A stretch of DNA of 61,961 nt. Origin: a candidate division FCPU426 bacterium. GTDB taxonomy: Bacteria > Oederibacteriota > Muellerivitia > Muellerivitales > Muellerivitaceae. Under the pieces are notes generated by a model, which had not been told where the DNA came from, made no database searches, and saw nothing but the letters and a program-made list of their open reading frames with translations. Below are positions 33,151 through 42,531 of this stretch, piece after piece. How positions within the stretch are numbered: the first letter of the stretch is position 1; every line of letters begins with the position of its first letter. The stretch covers positions 1 through 61,961 of the forward strand of contig DAIDGV010000018.1 of the NCBI GenBank assembly GCA_027452205.1, given 5' to 3'. The position numbers were made by a program, and so were the translations under genes.

Positions 33151-34470
33151 CTACTTTTTCTTTTTCGGCTTGGGTTTGCCGGCCTTTTTGATCTTCTTTT
33201 TCGGGGCGGCCTTCACCGCGACCGGGGCTTTGGACAAGGAGTTCAACCAGCCTTGGGCCATCTCTTCCAGGTCCGCGCCCTTGGCCCAGCGGAAACCTTT
33301 GTCGATCTCGCCCGGCGTAAAGCTGGTCTCCAGGTCGTGCGCGATGGACACCATGCGATCCTTTGTTTGCTGGCGGCATGTGGGATTCGAGAGTGCCACC
33401 ATCAAGAGACTGATGGCCTTTTTATCCTCGCCCTGCACTTTCAACAGCTGGGCTACGCCTGCCAAAGCGTCCACCAACAACGGGTTCGATTTGCCGCTGA
33501 GGATCAGTTCCACGTCCCGTTTCAAATAATCCAGAGCCGGTTTGCTATTGTTCTTGCGGCAGGCAATCTCGCCCAAGTGGGTCAGGGTGGCCGCTTGGCC
33601 CAAGGTGTCTTTCAGTTCCTCGAAAAGACGCAGGGCCTTTTCGAATTCATCCTTGGCGTCATCCAATGCCCCGCGGAAAAGATAGACCGCGCCCAAGTGA
33701 TAGTGGTGCCAGGCGGTGCCCTGAGGATCATCCCCCAGGGAAGAAGAAAGATTCCGGGCTTGGCGGTAAAGTTTTTCCGACTCTTCGTCTTCTTTCATCG
33801 CCAGCTTCAAATTGCCCATCAGGTCCAGGGTCCAGGCTTGGCCGCGGATATCCTGATTGGTCCGGTAAAGGGTTAGGGCTTCTTGGTAATTTTTCCAGGC
33901 CTCATCGTAACGGCCCGTGGACCAACCCACCGAACCGAGCAAGTTCTTGTTCCAGGCCAGTGCTCGGGTGTCATTCATTTTTTCGATGAGCTCCAAGCTT
34001 TTGCCATACATCTTGGCGGCAGTCTCAAAATCCCCCAGGCCTTGGGCCGAATTGCCGATGTTGGTATAGGACCAGGCCTGTCCCTTTTCCTCGCCGATCT
34101 TCGCGTAAGCGTCCCAACCCCGGCGGTAAAAGAGATTGGCATCCTCCATCTTGCCTTGGGCGAAAGCGATATCGCCCAATAGGTTGTTGGCATAACCCAC
34201 CGCCGCATAATCGTTCATGAGAACGGCGGCCTTCAGACAATCGGAAACATATTGTTGGGCGGATTTGAATTGTTTGAGGCGGATTAGGATGTGGCCCAAG
34301 CTGCCTTGGGCCCACAGCATGGCCAAGCGGTCGTTTACGTGGCGGGCGTCGCGCAGCTCTTTTTGGTACAGGGCCTTGGCCGCCTCATAATCCACCGGCG
34401 TACCTGTGGCGATGCCCAGGCCGCTCCAAGCGAAATCCAATTGTTTGATGGCGGTGGCCGGATTGAGCAA
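33151..34470 (-). CDS. TPR-repeat protein with Lys-rich tail
   Basis: A 439-residue cytoplasmic protein made of about eight TPR-like units at 40-residue spacing (for example YANNLLGDIAFAQGKMEDAN, SYTNIGNSAQGLGDFETAAK, LDLMGNLKLAMKEDEESEKL, THLGEIACRKNNSKPALDYL). The last 25 residues are strongly basic (APKKKIKKAGKPKPKKKK), which could bind nucleic acid or acidic partners. No enzyme domain. Start is TTG 34470 with AGAGG six bases upstream. It resembles the TPR protein at 1442-2497 in repeat length. Confidence 0.85.
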   Translation of the reverse strand: MLNPATAIKQLDFAWSGLGIATGTPVDYEAAKALYQKELRDARHVNDRLAMLWAQGSLGHILIRLKQFKSAQQYVSDCLKAAVLMNDYAAVGYANNLLGDIAFAQGKMEDANLFYRRGWDAYAKIGEEKGQAWSYTNIGNSAQGLGDFETAAKMYGKSLELIEKMNDTRALAWNKNLLGSVGWSTGRYDEAWKNYQEALTLYRTNQDIRGQAWTLDLMGNLKLAMKEDEESEKLYRQARNLSSSLGDDPQGTAWHHYHLGAVYLFRGALDDAKDEFEKALRLFEELKDTLGQAATLTHLGEIACRKNNSKPALDYLKRDVELILSGKSNPLLVDALAGVAQLLKVQGEDKKAISLLMVALSNPTCRQQTKDRMVSIAHDLETSFTPGEIDKGFRWAKGADLEEMAQGWLNSLSKAPVAVKAAPKKKIKKAGKPKPKKKK

Positions 34471-34578
34471 GATGACCTCTTTCCAAGGATCCTACTGAAC
34501 TGATTATAAGCAATACAACCCGGAGACAATGGAAATTCCCTTTGAACATTCCAAGCCCCTTCAAGCACAATAGAACCC

Positions 34579-35916
34579 ATGCTCGACCGTAAAACGTTTT
34601 GGTGGCTCTTTTTGTCGGCCTTTTTATTCCGGCTCGGTTTCGGTCTTTGCCGCGACCAATTCTGGGAAATTGACCAGTTCCAAACTTACCTGATCGGCCT
34701 TAAGTTCTACACCACCCACGGCTGGCCCTTTTTCGGTCCCGATGTGACCGGCATCGAGAACCAAGCCTTCACTAGCCAGATTCCCGGGGCCTTGGAAGGC
34801 CTGCTCATCGGCCTGCCCTTCTTCCTTTTCCCTATCCCCGAGGCGCCTTTCATCCTGCTCAACCTGCTCTCTACCCTGGGTGTGGCCCTTTTGGCCTGGT
34901 ACATCGTCAAACGCTTGCCGGAACTTTCCTACGCCTGGCTCTTTGTCTGGATTAGCGTCCTGCCCTGGAGCCTGCAGGAATCCACTACCGTCATCAATCC
35001 CGCCTACACCTTCCTGCCCGCGGTGCTTTTTTTCATCGGCTTCATGGAAAGCCTTCCTTGGTTCTCCCTGGAACTGATCAGTCCCTTCTGGGCCAACGCT
35101 GTCATGGGTTTTTCCCTTTTGTGGATCATGCAATTCCACTTCTCGTATATTTATCTCGTGCCTTTAGCCCTTTTCTCCCTGGCGATCCAAACCTTCAGGC
35201 ACCAGCGTCCTTCCTCGGTCCCTTATTTCTTTTTGGGCGCACTGCCGATGATAGCGCTCCTGCTGCCCACCTATCTTCAATATGGCTGGGGGCGCAACAA
35301 CGTCTCCTCGGGTTTTGTATCCCTCTTCGACCTGGATAACGTCAAAGCTTTGTTCACCATCTTGGCCCGCTTCCTCTCGCTGGTCTCTTTCGAGATGCCC
35401 CGTTTTATCGGCATCAGCACCCGGCTTCGGATCGACTTTTTGCTCCAACGGCCCTGGCTGCTCGTCCCTGGCGGAGCGCTTTGGATCGTCGGCCTTCTCC
35501 AGCCCCTCTACTTATTGTTCGTTTGGGTCTTAGAACTAGCGCGGGGACGCCGGGTCATCAAACCCAAGCCCGGGCCCCACTGGAAGAACCTCGTCTGGCT
35601 TTTGACCGCCGTCTTCTTGATGGTCTATGGCAGTTTCTGGTTCACCATCAAGAGACCCCTTTCCCATATCTATTTCGTTTTCTTCCCCTTGCTCATGACT
35701 TTTTCCTGTTACGCCTATATGCGTTTCAAGGCTAGCCGTTGGGCCATTCGGGCGGCAAAGATCGTCATCGTCCTAGGCGTCCTTTTCCAGTTGGGTTATG
35801 CTATGGCTGTCGCTCCGCAGGATTCTTTCTATCCAGTGCGCGATAAGATCGTCCGGGCGATTCAAGAAAAGGATTACAAGGTCCTGGGCGACCGCCGTTC
35901 CGGTAGTCTTTATTAA
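34579..35916 (+). CDS. GT-C-type polytopic membrane protein (putative glycosyltransferase), copy 1
   Basis: A 445-residue protein with about ten membrane helices. The first loop holds an acidic pair (CRDQFWEIDQFQTYLIGLKF) followed by GWPFFGPD and QIPGALEGLLIGLP, a layout like GT-C enzymes (PMT/ArnT style) that use lipid-linked sugars. No close named family recognised. The next gene is a paralog, and a GH44 glycosidase follows, so the operon probably acts on cell-surface or extracellular glycan. Its ATG is the first gene after a 108-base gap from the divergent TPR gene. Confidence 0.7.
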   Translation: MLDRKTFWWLFLSAFLFRLGFGLCRDQFWEIDQFQTYLIGLKFYTTHGWPFFGPDVTGIENQAFTSQIPGALEGLLIGLPFFLFPIPEAPFILLNLLSTLGVALLAWYIVKRLPELSYAWLFVWISVLPWSLQESTTVINPAYTFLPAVLFFIGFMESLPWFSLELISPFWANAVMGFSLLWIMQFHFSYIYLVPLALFSLAIQTFRHQRPSSVPYFFLGALPMIALLLPTYLQYGWGRNNVSSGFVSLFDLDNVKALFTILARFLSLVSFEMPRFIGISTRLRIDFLLQRPWLLVPGGALWIVGLLQPLYLLFVWVLELARGRRVIKPKPGPHWKNLVWLLTAVFLMVYGSFWFTIKRPLSHIYFVFFPLLMTFSCYAYMRFKASRWAIRAAKIVIVLGVLFQLGYAMAVAPQDSFYPVRDKIVRAIQEKDYKVLGDRRSGSLY

Positions 35917-35933
35917 CCCTAAAGGGCCACCCG

Positions 35934-37244
35934 TTGAAAAAGCGAATCCTCCTGATCCTGCTCTTCCTGTCCCTGTTGGCCTTCCGCACTTTTTTTGGTT
36001 TTTCCCAATCTTTCTTTTTCCCGGATGAGCTGCAGACCTACTTGATCGGTCTCAGGACCTATTGTGAGCACACCTGGCCCTTCTTCGGTCCGGACCTGAT
36101 CGTGACCGAGACCGGTTTCTATACTCAATTGCCCGGCGCACTGGAAGGCATATTGGTCGGCGGTCCTCTTTTTATCTGGCCCGTTCCTGAAGCGCCTTTC
36201 ATCCTCTTGAACATCCTCTCGCTCATCGCCCTGGCGATGCTGGCCAACTACATCTCAAAGCGGGTCACACAGATCCCCTTTTGGTTCACCTTCGCCTGGC
36301 TGGCTCTTTTGCCCTGGAACCTGCACGAATCGACCAACATCATCAACCCTTCCTGGCTCTTGTTCGGCAGCACCTTCTTTTTTATCGGCTTCCTGGAAGC
36401 TTTTCCCGAGACCAGTTTGGGCCTTTGGGAACCCTGGTCTGCCTTCGCGGCCATGGGTTTTGGGTTTTTTTGGGACATGCAGTTCCATTTTTCCTGGATC
36501 CTCTTGCCACCCTTCATCCTGCTGGCGTTCCTTTGGCGCCTTTGGCGCAAGTCGGGACAATTCCTCCAAACTCTGGGCGGCCTTTATCTCGGCTCCATGA
36601 TCTCCGGCGCCTTTTTGCTCTCGACTTGGACCACCTTCGGTTTTGGCGGCATGGGCAAGGGCATGAACCTTTCCGTACCCTTCAGTCAGGATAACTTTTT
36701 GGCCTTCTTCACGATCCTGGCCCGTTATTTTTCCCTGGTCTCTTATGAGATACCCCGTTTCCTCGGACTTAATACCGCTGAAAGGATCAAAGCCGTCACC
36801 GACTATCCCCTCATGCTGGTCCCGGCGGTCTTCTTGTTGATCGTGGGGATCGTTCAGCCCTTGGTACTTCTAGGGATGGGCTTCAAAAAAGATGGTCTAC
36901 ACAAGGACGGCCGGGCCCTGACCCGGCTCACCTTTGGCGCCTTCTTCCTGGTCTGGATCAGTTTTTGGTTCACCGACAAAGACCCTTACGCCCACATCTA
37001 TTACATCCTGCTACCCCTCATCGCCGTTTATTCGTTCTATATTTGGGACCGCTTGGCGGTGAACAAGTTCTTCCGCATCTTCGGTGTGATCTGCCTCTTC
37101 GCCAGTCTTTGGTTCCAAGCCGTCCATCTTTTCCAACAAATGCCCAACGGATCGCTTTATTCGAACCGGGCCAAGGTGGCCCAATCTATCGACCAAAAGA
37201 ATTATCACCTCTTGGGTGAACGCCGCCCTGGGAGCCACAACTAA
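35934..37244 (+). CDS. GT-C-type polytopic membrane protein (putative glycosyltransferase), copy 2
   Basis: A 436-residue paralog of the preceding product. Shared blocks include DELQTYLIGLRTYCEHTWPF, LPGALEGILVG, PVPEAPFILLNILS, ESTNIINPSW and HIYYILLPL, and the C-terminus LGERRPGSHN parallels LGDRRSGSLY. The start is TTG 35934 after AAAGGG. The acidic residue of the first loop is kept (PDELQ), so both copies may be active, perhaps on different acceptors. It lies 17 bases after copy 1 and seven before the GH44 gene. Confidence 0.7.
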   Translation: MKKRILLILLFLSLLAFRTFFGFSQSFFFPDELQTYLIGLRTYCEHTWPFFGPDLIVTETGFYTQLPGALEGILVGGPLFIWPVPEAPFILLNILSLIALAMLANYISKRVTQIPFWFTFAWLALLPWNLHESTNIINPSWLLFGSTFFFIGFLEAFPETSLGLWEPWSAFAAMGFGFFWDMQFHFSWILLPPFILLAFLWRLWRKSGQFLQTLGGLYLGSMISGAFLLSTWTTFGFGGMGKGMNLSVPFSQDNFLAFFTILARYFSLVSYEIPRFLGLNTAERIKAVTDYPLMLVPAVFLLIVGIVQPLVLLGMGFKKDGLHKDGRALTRLTFGAFFLVWISFWFTDKDPYAHIYYILLPLIAVYSFYIWDRLAVNKFFRIFGVICLFASLWFQAVHLFQQMPNGSLYSNRAKVAQSIDQKNYHLLGERRPGSHN

Positions 37245-37251
37245 GGGACCT

Positions 37252-38817
37252 ATGTTTTACTCTTTCCTGCTGTTCTTCTTCAGCACCGCGCTCTGTTTCG
37301 CGGCGGACATGCAATTCCTGATCCTTCCGGACAAAGTGATCGGCCCTGTGAGTCCCTATATCTATGGGCTCAACGCCCAGGACCCGGGTGATACGGGCGC
37401 CACCGTGCGACGCCTCGGCGGCAACCGCATGACCGGCTATAACTGGGTCAATAACGCCTCCAACGCAGGCAACGATTACAAAAACATCAGCGACAACTGG
37501 CTTTGCGACGGCCTGTTCCATTACACCGATTGCGATAAACCCGCCGGGCTCATCACCGATTTCGTCGCCGAGAACCAAAGGTCGGGAATGGATTCGCTCA
37601 TCACCGTGCCTATCGCGGGTTACGTTGCCGCGGATAAGAATGGAACGGAGGTGACCGAAGCGGAAAAAGCCCCCAGTGACCGTTGGAAACCTATCTCGTT
37701 CCGCAAAAAGGGTCCCTATAGCCTGACACCTGACCCAAAAGCCAAGGTCGTTTATGAGGATGAGTTCGTGAACTTTCTCTCGCATACCCTGGGCGCCGCG
37801 GACAAAGGCGGCGTGAAGTTCTACGCTTTGGACAACGAGCCCGACCTTTGGTCCGAGACCCATCCCCGCATCCACCCGAAGAAAACCGGTTACTGGGAAC
37901 TGCTCAACAAGAGCCAAACCGCCGCTTACGGCATCCTGAAAGCGGACCCCACCGCGCTCATCTTTGGACCCGCCAGCTATGGCTGGAGCGGCTTTTTGAG
38001 CCTGCAGGCCGCCCCGGACAGCGCCGACGTCAACCAAAGCCTGGGGACTTTCTTGGACTTTTACTTGGACGGAATGCGCGCCGAGGAAAAACGGGCGGGC
38101 CACCGGCTGCTGCATGTCTTGGATGTGCATTGGTACCCGGAAGCCCAGGGCGGCGGCAAACGGATCACCGAGAACGACATTTCTCCCGCCTCCATCGAGG
38201 CCCGGGTGCAGGCGCCCCGCAGCCTTTGGGACCCCAGCTATATGGAAACCAGTTGGATCACCCAAAGCTGGCAAAAACCCATCCAACTGCTTCCCTGGCT
38301 CCAGGAAAAGATCGACAAGCATTATCCCGGCACCCAATTGGCCATCACCGAATACGATTATGGCGCGGGCGACCATGTTTCCGGCGGCCTGGCCCAAGCG
38401 GATTTTTTGGGCATCTTGGGCAAAAGCGGTGTTTTCATGTCCAACTATTGGGGGAACCTGAAACCTTACAACAAGGCGGCCTTAAGGATCTTCCGCAACT
38501 ATGACGGCCAAAAGGACCAGGTAGGCGACCAGGCCGTCTCCGCCGCCAGTCAGAACATCGCCGAGACTTCCATTTACGCGTTCACCAGCGCCAAATCGCC
38601 GGGCAAGTTGTGGGTGCTGGTCCTGAACAAGGACCAAAAAGAGAAAATATCGGGAAAATTCAAAGTGGACAGCGTGACGAACTACAAGACCTACATCAGC
38701 TATGGTTTTGACGCGCTTTCTTCCGACATCAAACCCTTGAAGAAAGGTTCCCTGGGTGGGAACCAGTTCAGCTATGACCTGGCGCCCTTATCGGCGACCC
38801 TATTCGTCCTGAACTAA
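37252..38817 (+). CDS. Secreted glycoside hydrolase family 44 enzyme
   Basis: A 521-residue exported enzyme with a signal peptide (MFYSFLLFFFSTALCFA). GH44 features are complete: YGLNAQDPG near the start, RLGGNRMTGYNW, the acid/base in YALDNEPDLW (Glu196), VLDVHWYPEAQGG and the nucleophile in LAITEYDYGAG (Glu367). The 171-residue spacing of the two Glu fits known GH44 enzymes. A C-terminal beta domain (from about 430) completes the usual layout. GH44 members hydrolyse xyloglucan and other beta-1,4-glucans. ATG 37252 follows AAGGG; it is the third gene of the operon with two GT-C proteins. Confidence 0.9.
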   Translation: MFYSFLLFFFSTALCFAADMQFLILPDKVIGPVSPYIYGLNAQDPGDTGATVRRLGGNRMTGYNWVNNASNAGNDYKNISDNWLCDGLFHYTDCDKPAGLITDFVAENQRSGMDSLITVPIAGYVAADKNGTEVTEAEKAPSDRWKPISFRKKGPYSLTPDPKAKVVYEDEFVNFLSHTLGAADKGGVKFYALDNEPDLWSETHPRIHPKKTGYWELLNKSQTAAYGILKADPTALIFGPASYGWSGFLSLQAAPDSADVNQSLGTFLDFYLDGMRAEEKRAGHRLLHVLDVHWYPEAQGGGKRITENDISPASIEARVQAPRSLWDPSYMETSWITQSWQKPIQLLPWLQEKIDKHYPGTQLAITEYDYGAGDHVSGGLAQADFLGILGKSGVFMSNYWGNLKPYNKAALRIFRNYDGQKDQVGDQAVSAASQNIAETSIYAFTSAKSPGKLWVLVLNKDQKEKISGKFKVDSVTNYKTYISYGFDALSSDIKPLKKGSLGGNQFSYDLAPLSATLFVLN

Positions 38818-38818
38818 C

Positions 38819-39409
38819 TTATCTTTCCTCGACGCCCATCTTCTTCAGCTCCGCCTTCACCTCTTGGAGCACCGGCTCGCTCTTCCTCAATTCGGTCGCG
38901 GCATCCTCCACGATGCTGTGCCGCAACAGTTCCCCCTTGGTCAGGAAGAAGCTTTGGGAACTGGAAAGCGGGTTGAAGTAAAGATTCTGGTAACTGCGCA
39001 CGTCCTGCTCCAAGGAATTCATGCGGAAGGCCACATTGTCCAGGTCCTGGGCCAATTCCACGTTTTCCAAGACCTGATATTTGACCTGGGCGGTCGACTG
39101 TAAAAAGAAAAGATTCAGGTTGTTCACCAGCAAGGCCCGGCCCTGGGGATTGCTCAACAGTTTCAGGATCTCCAGGTTCGATTCCAGGTTCTTCTCGAAA
39201 CCCTGCAAGAGGATGATCTTGTCCTCTTTGCGCTGCTCGATCTCCCGGTTGGCCTGTTTATGTTCCTGCAGCTGATAGACCATCAACCCCGAGCTGAACG
39301 CGATAACGCCTCCGATGAAAGCCCCGACCACCGCGTGCCAAAGGCCCCGGTCCGCGAAAAAGTGCAGGGTCTTTTCGACGACATTTTGTTTTTGCGGTTT
39401 GTTGGCCAT
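38819..39409 (-). CDS. Single-pass membrane protein with helical domain, unknown function
   Basis: A 196-residue protein with one N-terminal helix (LWHAVVGAFIGGVIAFSSGLMVYQL) followed by a long, mostly helical soluble region (QEHKQANREIEQRKEDKI...). No family recognised. AAGGAACCT precedes ATG. It follows the YncE/phosphatase gene by 19 bases and converges on GH44 with a one-base gap. Confidence 0.65.
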   Translation of the reverse strand: MANKPQKQNVVEKTLHFFADRGLWHAVVGAFIGGVIAFSSGLMVYQLQEHKQANREIEQRKEDKIILLQGFEKNLESNLEILKLLSNPQGRALLVNNLNLFFLQSTAQVKYQVLENVELAQDLDNVAFRMNSLEQDVRSYQNLYFNPLSSSQSFFLTKGELLRHSIVEDAATELRKSEPVLQEVKAELKKMGVEER

Positions 39410-39428
39410 AGGTTCCTTCTAACTTTCA

Positions 39429-42104
39429 TTAACGGATGCTCGCCGGAGCGGGGCCCGGGGCCGCGTGAGCGGCTTTGGAGGCCCGTTTCTTTTTACCACC
39501 CATCAGGTCCTGATACAACGCCTGGTCCTCGGCGGTCAATTGGGCCGAGGGCGAAGGTAGCTGATAAGGCCCATAATCGGGCGTTTGGGTGAAGAGGGAG
39601 AACATGGGCGCCGCGGTGCCGTCATTAAAATTCAGCGGGTCCAGGCTCAACAACATCTCGATGGTGCGCAGCATGCCCAGTTGGTCATAGAGATCGCTCA
39701 CCACCTCGCCGCGCTTCACGAAGGGTCCCGCCACCAGGGCGATAGACCGCATAGCGTCCACATGATCCGGCCCGTTCTGGGAATCGTCCTCGATGACGAA
39801 GACCAGGCTTTGCTTCCAGATGGGGCTCTTCGCGATGGTGTCGATCACCGCGCCCACCGCCGCGTCGTTCTGCGCCATGAACTGATAAGGGTTCAGTGTC
39901 TTGTCCGAAGTGCCGGCCGTGTGGTCGTTCGGCAACCAGAGATACTGGAAGTTGAAGACCTTCTTGGCTCTTAATTGCCGTTCGAAATCTTTCTTCCAGG
40001 CCGCCGCCCGCTTCAGGTCCGAATAGCTTAGGTCCCAGCCCAAAAAGTCGAAAGCATAGCGGTATAAAAGATCCGCCCATTGCTCGGCAAAGGCTTTGTC
40101 ACCGCGGATCGCCACCGCCAAACTGTCGTCGCCTGAATAAAAATTGGAGAGCTTCGCCAAGAAAACCGGGTCAGCCAACAGTTTCCGGCAATGGTCTAGG
40201 CTGTCGTTCTGGCCCAGATTCTCTTGGACCAGGTCGGTGAAAGCGGTGTCCCGCCGCTTGTCCTTGGAGAAATACATCAGCTGGTTATAGCATTTGTTGG
40301 CCATCTCGCTGTTAGCGCCGAATTTTTGGACCATCAGACGGTAGGGCTTGGTATAGACATAAACATCCTCGCCATAGATCCGGTAATCGACGTTCTTGGC
40401 GTCCATGGCGTCCCATAAATAAGAGGGAGAAAAGGTAAAAGGCGCGGTGCCGAAAGGCCAAAAATCCTCGTTCTTGGCCGGGTTCTTGGCGTCCTTGGCA
40501 CCCAGCCGTCCGGAGTAATCGTCCATGCCCAGCCATTCCAGGAAGGGGCTTACGTAAGCGCTGGTGGTGTAGCTGTGGCCTAACACGCTGATCTCGCCAT
40601 CGACATAGAAATTATCGAGTGTCACGAATTGCTCGGCCAGGGCATGGTGGTTCGGGGTGATGTCCTTGCCAAAGATCGTGAGGCTGGGGTCCCCGTTGCC
40701 CTTGCCCAGATCGCCCAGCACCTGGTCATAGGTGCGGTTCTCTTTCACGATGTAGAAGATGTATTTGACCGGCAGGTCGAATCCGTTCGCGGAGCTGTAA
40801 AGAGGTGAGCTGTTCTGTACCTGTTCGGTCCAAGTCGGCAGTTGGTCCTTGATCTTGACGATGTCCAGCGCGCCTAGGCTGCCCTTGAGCAAGGTCAGCA
40901 CATAACCCGGTTCTTCCCGTTTTTTGGTGGGTTGGGGGCCGTTCGGGTTAGGTCGTCGTTCATGGATGCCTTTGGCGCTGAGGATGAATAGCTTATCCCG
41001 GTCCGTCATCACCTCCGTGGGATACCAGCCTGTCGGGATATAACCGGCCACCGTGCCATCCACCCGGTCCACTACCGCCACCGCGTTCAAACGCGACAGG
41101 CTGACATAAAGCTGGTGGTTGGGGCCCAAGGCCGCGGCCGTCGGCGCCGCGCCGAACTTGAAACTTTTCTGGCCCAGGTTCCAGGTGTCCGTCAGGGCCA
41201 GAGATTTGGTATCGATCACCGATATTTCGTCGCTGTTCTGGTCCACCACATAAAGCAGGTGAGCGTCCTTATCCACCGCGAAAGCGCTTGGGGTCTTGCC
41301 TACCGGGATATCCTTCACCCATTTCAACTTACCGCCGTCCATTTGAAAGACCGACACCAGGTCATCCTGGGCGCAACTAACAAAAACTTGGTTCTCCAAA
41401 CTTTCCACCGCGTAAGGGATATGGCCGCAGTCCACTTCCTGTTCCACCTTGCCGCTTTGGGTATTCAACAAGGCCAGCTTGCCCTTGTTGGCATAGCCCC
41501 CCTGGCCATTATCGACCAACAGGTAAGCCGCCACTAACCGGTCCCCATTGACCGGGGCGATACCGGCCACAAAACCATTTAGGTTGTAGGTCTTGGTGTT
41601 CTCGAAAGAGTGGTTATAGCGGTGGATGGTCTGGTCATAACCGCCGCTCACGTAAAGGTCCCCGTCTTGGCCCACCCGGGCGCTGGGAAAAAGCGATTGG
41701 ACCAGCAAGGTCTTTTCGACCTTGGTCCCTTCTTGGTTACAAACGGAGATCTCCGGTTTGGTCTCCACGTAATAGCCGTTATTGAGCACCACCAGCTTGC
41801 CCGCGAAGGGCACCACCACCATGGGATAGCGGCCCAGTTCCAATTGGCTCCCCGCCGGGGCCATCCGCCAACCCGTGGGCAGGGTCGCTTCCATGGGCAG
41901 CTTGGCTTTGGAAAGGACCTGCTTTTCTTCCACGGCCTGTTGGGCCTTGGCGTCATATTCGGTGTTCTTGGCAAAGCGCCACAACTGTTGGTTCAGTTTT
42001 TGTTCCTGGCCCGGTACGTCAAGGCCCGGCACGTCATCGGGGTCGGCCCAGGCCGGATAGGTACCGAGGAGCAAAAAAAGCGCAAAAAGAACCTGAGCGA
42101 TCAT
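39429..42104 (-). CDS. Exported bifunctional YncE-like / alkaline phosphatase-like protein
   Basis: An 891-residue exported protein. After a signal peptide (MIAQVLFALFLLLGTYPAWA) comes a beta-propeller-like half with YncE-type repeats (KTPSAFAVDKDAHLLYVVDQ, EISVIDTKSLALTDTW, YIPTGWYPTEVMT), then a phosphoesterase half beginning VKYIFYIVKENRTYDQVLGD, with YLWLPNDHTAG and SLVFVIEDDSQNGPDHVDA, the metal-binding pattern of the phosphoesterase/alkaline phosphatase superfamily. Proteins of this fused type are known in databases but not characterised in detail. ATG 42104 follows GGAGG. A phosphate-scavenging or phospholipase-like role is inferred. Confidence 0.87.
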   Translation of the reverse strand: MIAQVLFALFLLLGTYPAWADPDDVPGLDVPGQEQKLNQQLWRFAKNTEYDAKAQQAVEEKQVLSKAKLPMEATLPTGWRMAPAGSQLELGRYPMVVVPFAGKLVVLNNGYYVETKPEISVCNQEGTKVEKTLLVQSLFPSARVGQDGDLYVSGGYDQTIHRYNHSFENTKTYNLNGFVAGIAPVNGDRLVAAYLLVDNGQGGYANKGKLALLNTQSGKVEQEVDCGHIPYAVESLENQVFVSCAQDDLVSVFQMDGGKLKWVKDIPVGKTPSAFAVDKDAHLLYVVDQNSDEISVIDTKSLALTDTWNLGQKSFKFGAAPTAAALGPNHQLYVSLSRLNAVAVVDRVDGTVAGYIPTGWYPTEVMTDRDKLFILSAKGIHERRPNPNGPQPTKKREEPGYVLTLLKGSLGALDIVKIKDQLPTWTEQVQNSSPLYSSANGFDLPVKYIFYIVKENRTYDQVLGDLGKGNGDPSLTIFGKDITPNHHALAEQFVTLDNFYVDGEISVLGHSYTTSAYVSPFLEWLGMDDYSGRLGAKDAKNPAKNEDFWPFGTAPFTFSPSYLWDAMDAKNVDYRIYGEDVYVYTKPYRLMVQKFGANSEMANKCYNQLMYFSKDKRRDTAFTDLVQENLGQNDSLDHCRKLLADPVFLAKLSNFYSGDDSLAVAIRGDKAFAEQWADLLYRYAFDFLGWDLSYSDLKRAAAWKKDFERQLRAKKVFNFQYLWLPNDHTAGTSDKTLNPYQFMAQNDAAVGAVIDTIAKSPIWKQSLVFVIEDDSQNGPDHVDAMRSIALVAGPFVKRGEVVSDLYDQLGMLRTIEMLLSLDPLNFNDGTAAPMFSLFTQTPDYGPYQLPSPSAQLTAEDQALYQDLMGGKKKRASKAAHAAPGPAPASIR

Positions 42105-42177
42105 GGGAACCTCCAAAAGGAAAATGAGTTTCATTGTGGGCGTGAAAGCCGGGGTATTTTGTAAAAAGGATGTGAAA

Positions 42178-42399
42178 TCAGGCCAGAGGCGTCGTGAATC
42201 CCACGTGTTTGGGCGGTTTCGGCCACAAAGCGATCTCCTCGGCCCTCCAAGTCACCCTTTCCGCCCCTTCCCGGTCAGGCTGCACCTCATAGAGCAGGAC
42301 CTTCTCACCACTGGCAGTGGTCACTTCTTGGGCGAATTCGAACATCGCGAATTCCCCTGTTCTCACATTCACGACCCGGTCGCTTCGATTGAATTCCAT
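42178..42399 (-). CDS. Small conserved-looking protein, unknown
   Basis: A 73-residue acidic protein (MEFNRSDRVVNVRTGEFAMF ... VLLYEVQPDREGAERVTW). No signal or membrane helix. It has a good ribosome site (AAAGGAGAAACC) and ends in KHVGFTTPLA. It stands alone between the YncE/phosphatase gene and the flavoprotein. Its beta-strand pattern suggests a small barrel, but no family was recognised. Confidence 0.6.
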   Translation of the reverse strand: MEFNRSDRVVNVRTGEFAMFEFAQEVTTASGEKVLLYEVQPDREGAERVTWRAEEIALWPKPPKHVGFTTPLA

Positions 42400-42531
42400 G
42401 GTTTCTCCTTTCCAACAGCATGGAATTAATTTAGAAACCTATCGGGAAAAAAGGAAAGACCCACGGTCATATTGGAGGGACTTTTTCAGCATCCTGCTAG
42501 AATCCTAGGGTCTTTTAACCACGAGGTAAAA

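Noticed and set aside
33101-33529. Plus-strand frame starting after an AT-rich leader with a hydrophobic stretch
   Set aside because: It runs opposite the basic tail and end of the TPR gene, whose coding pattern is clear.
37186-38397. Long minus-strand open frame of about 400 codons opposite the GH44 gene
   Set aside because: It mirrors the GH44 codons, shows no family features and has no ribosome site; GH44 has complete catalytic motifs.
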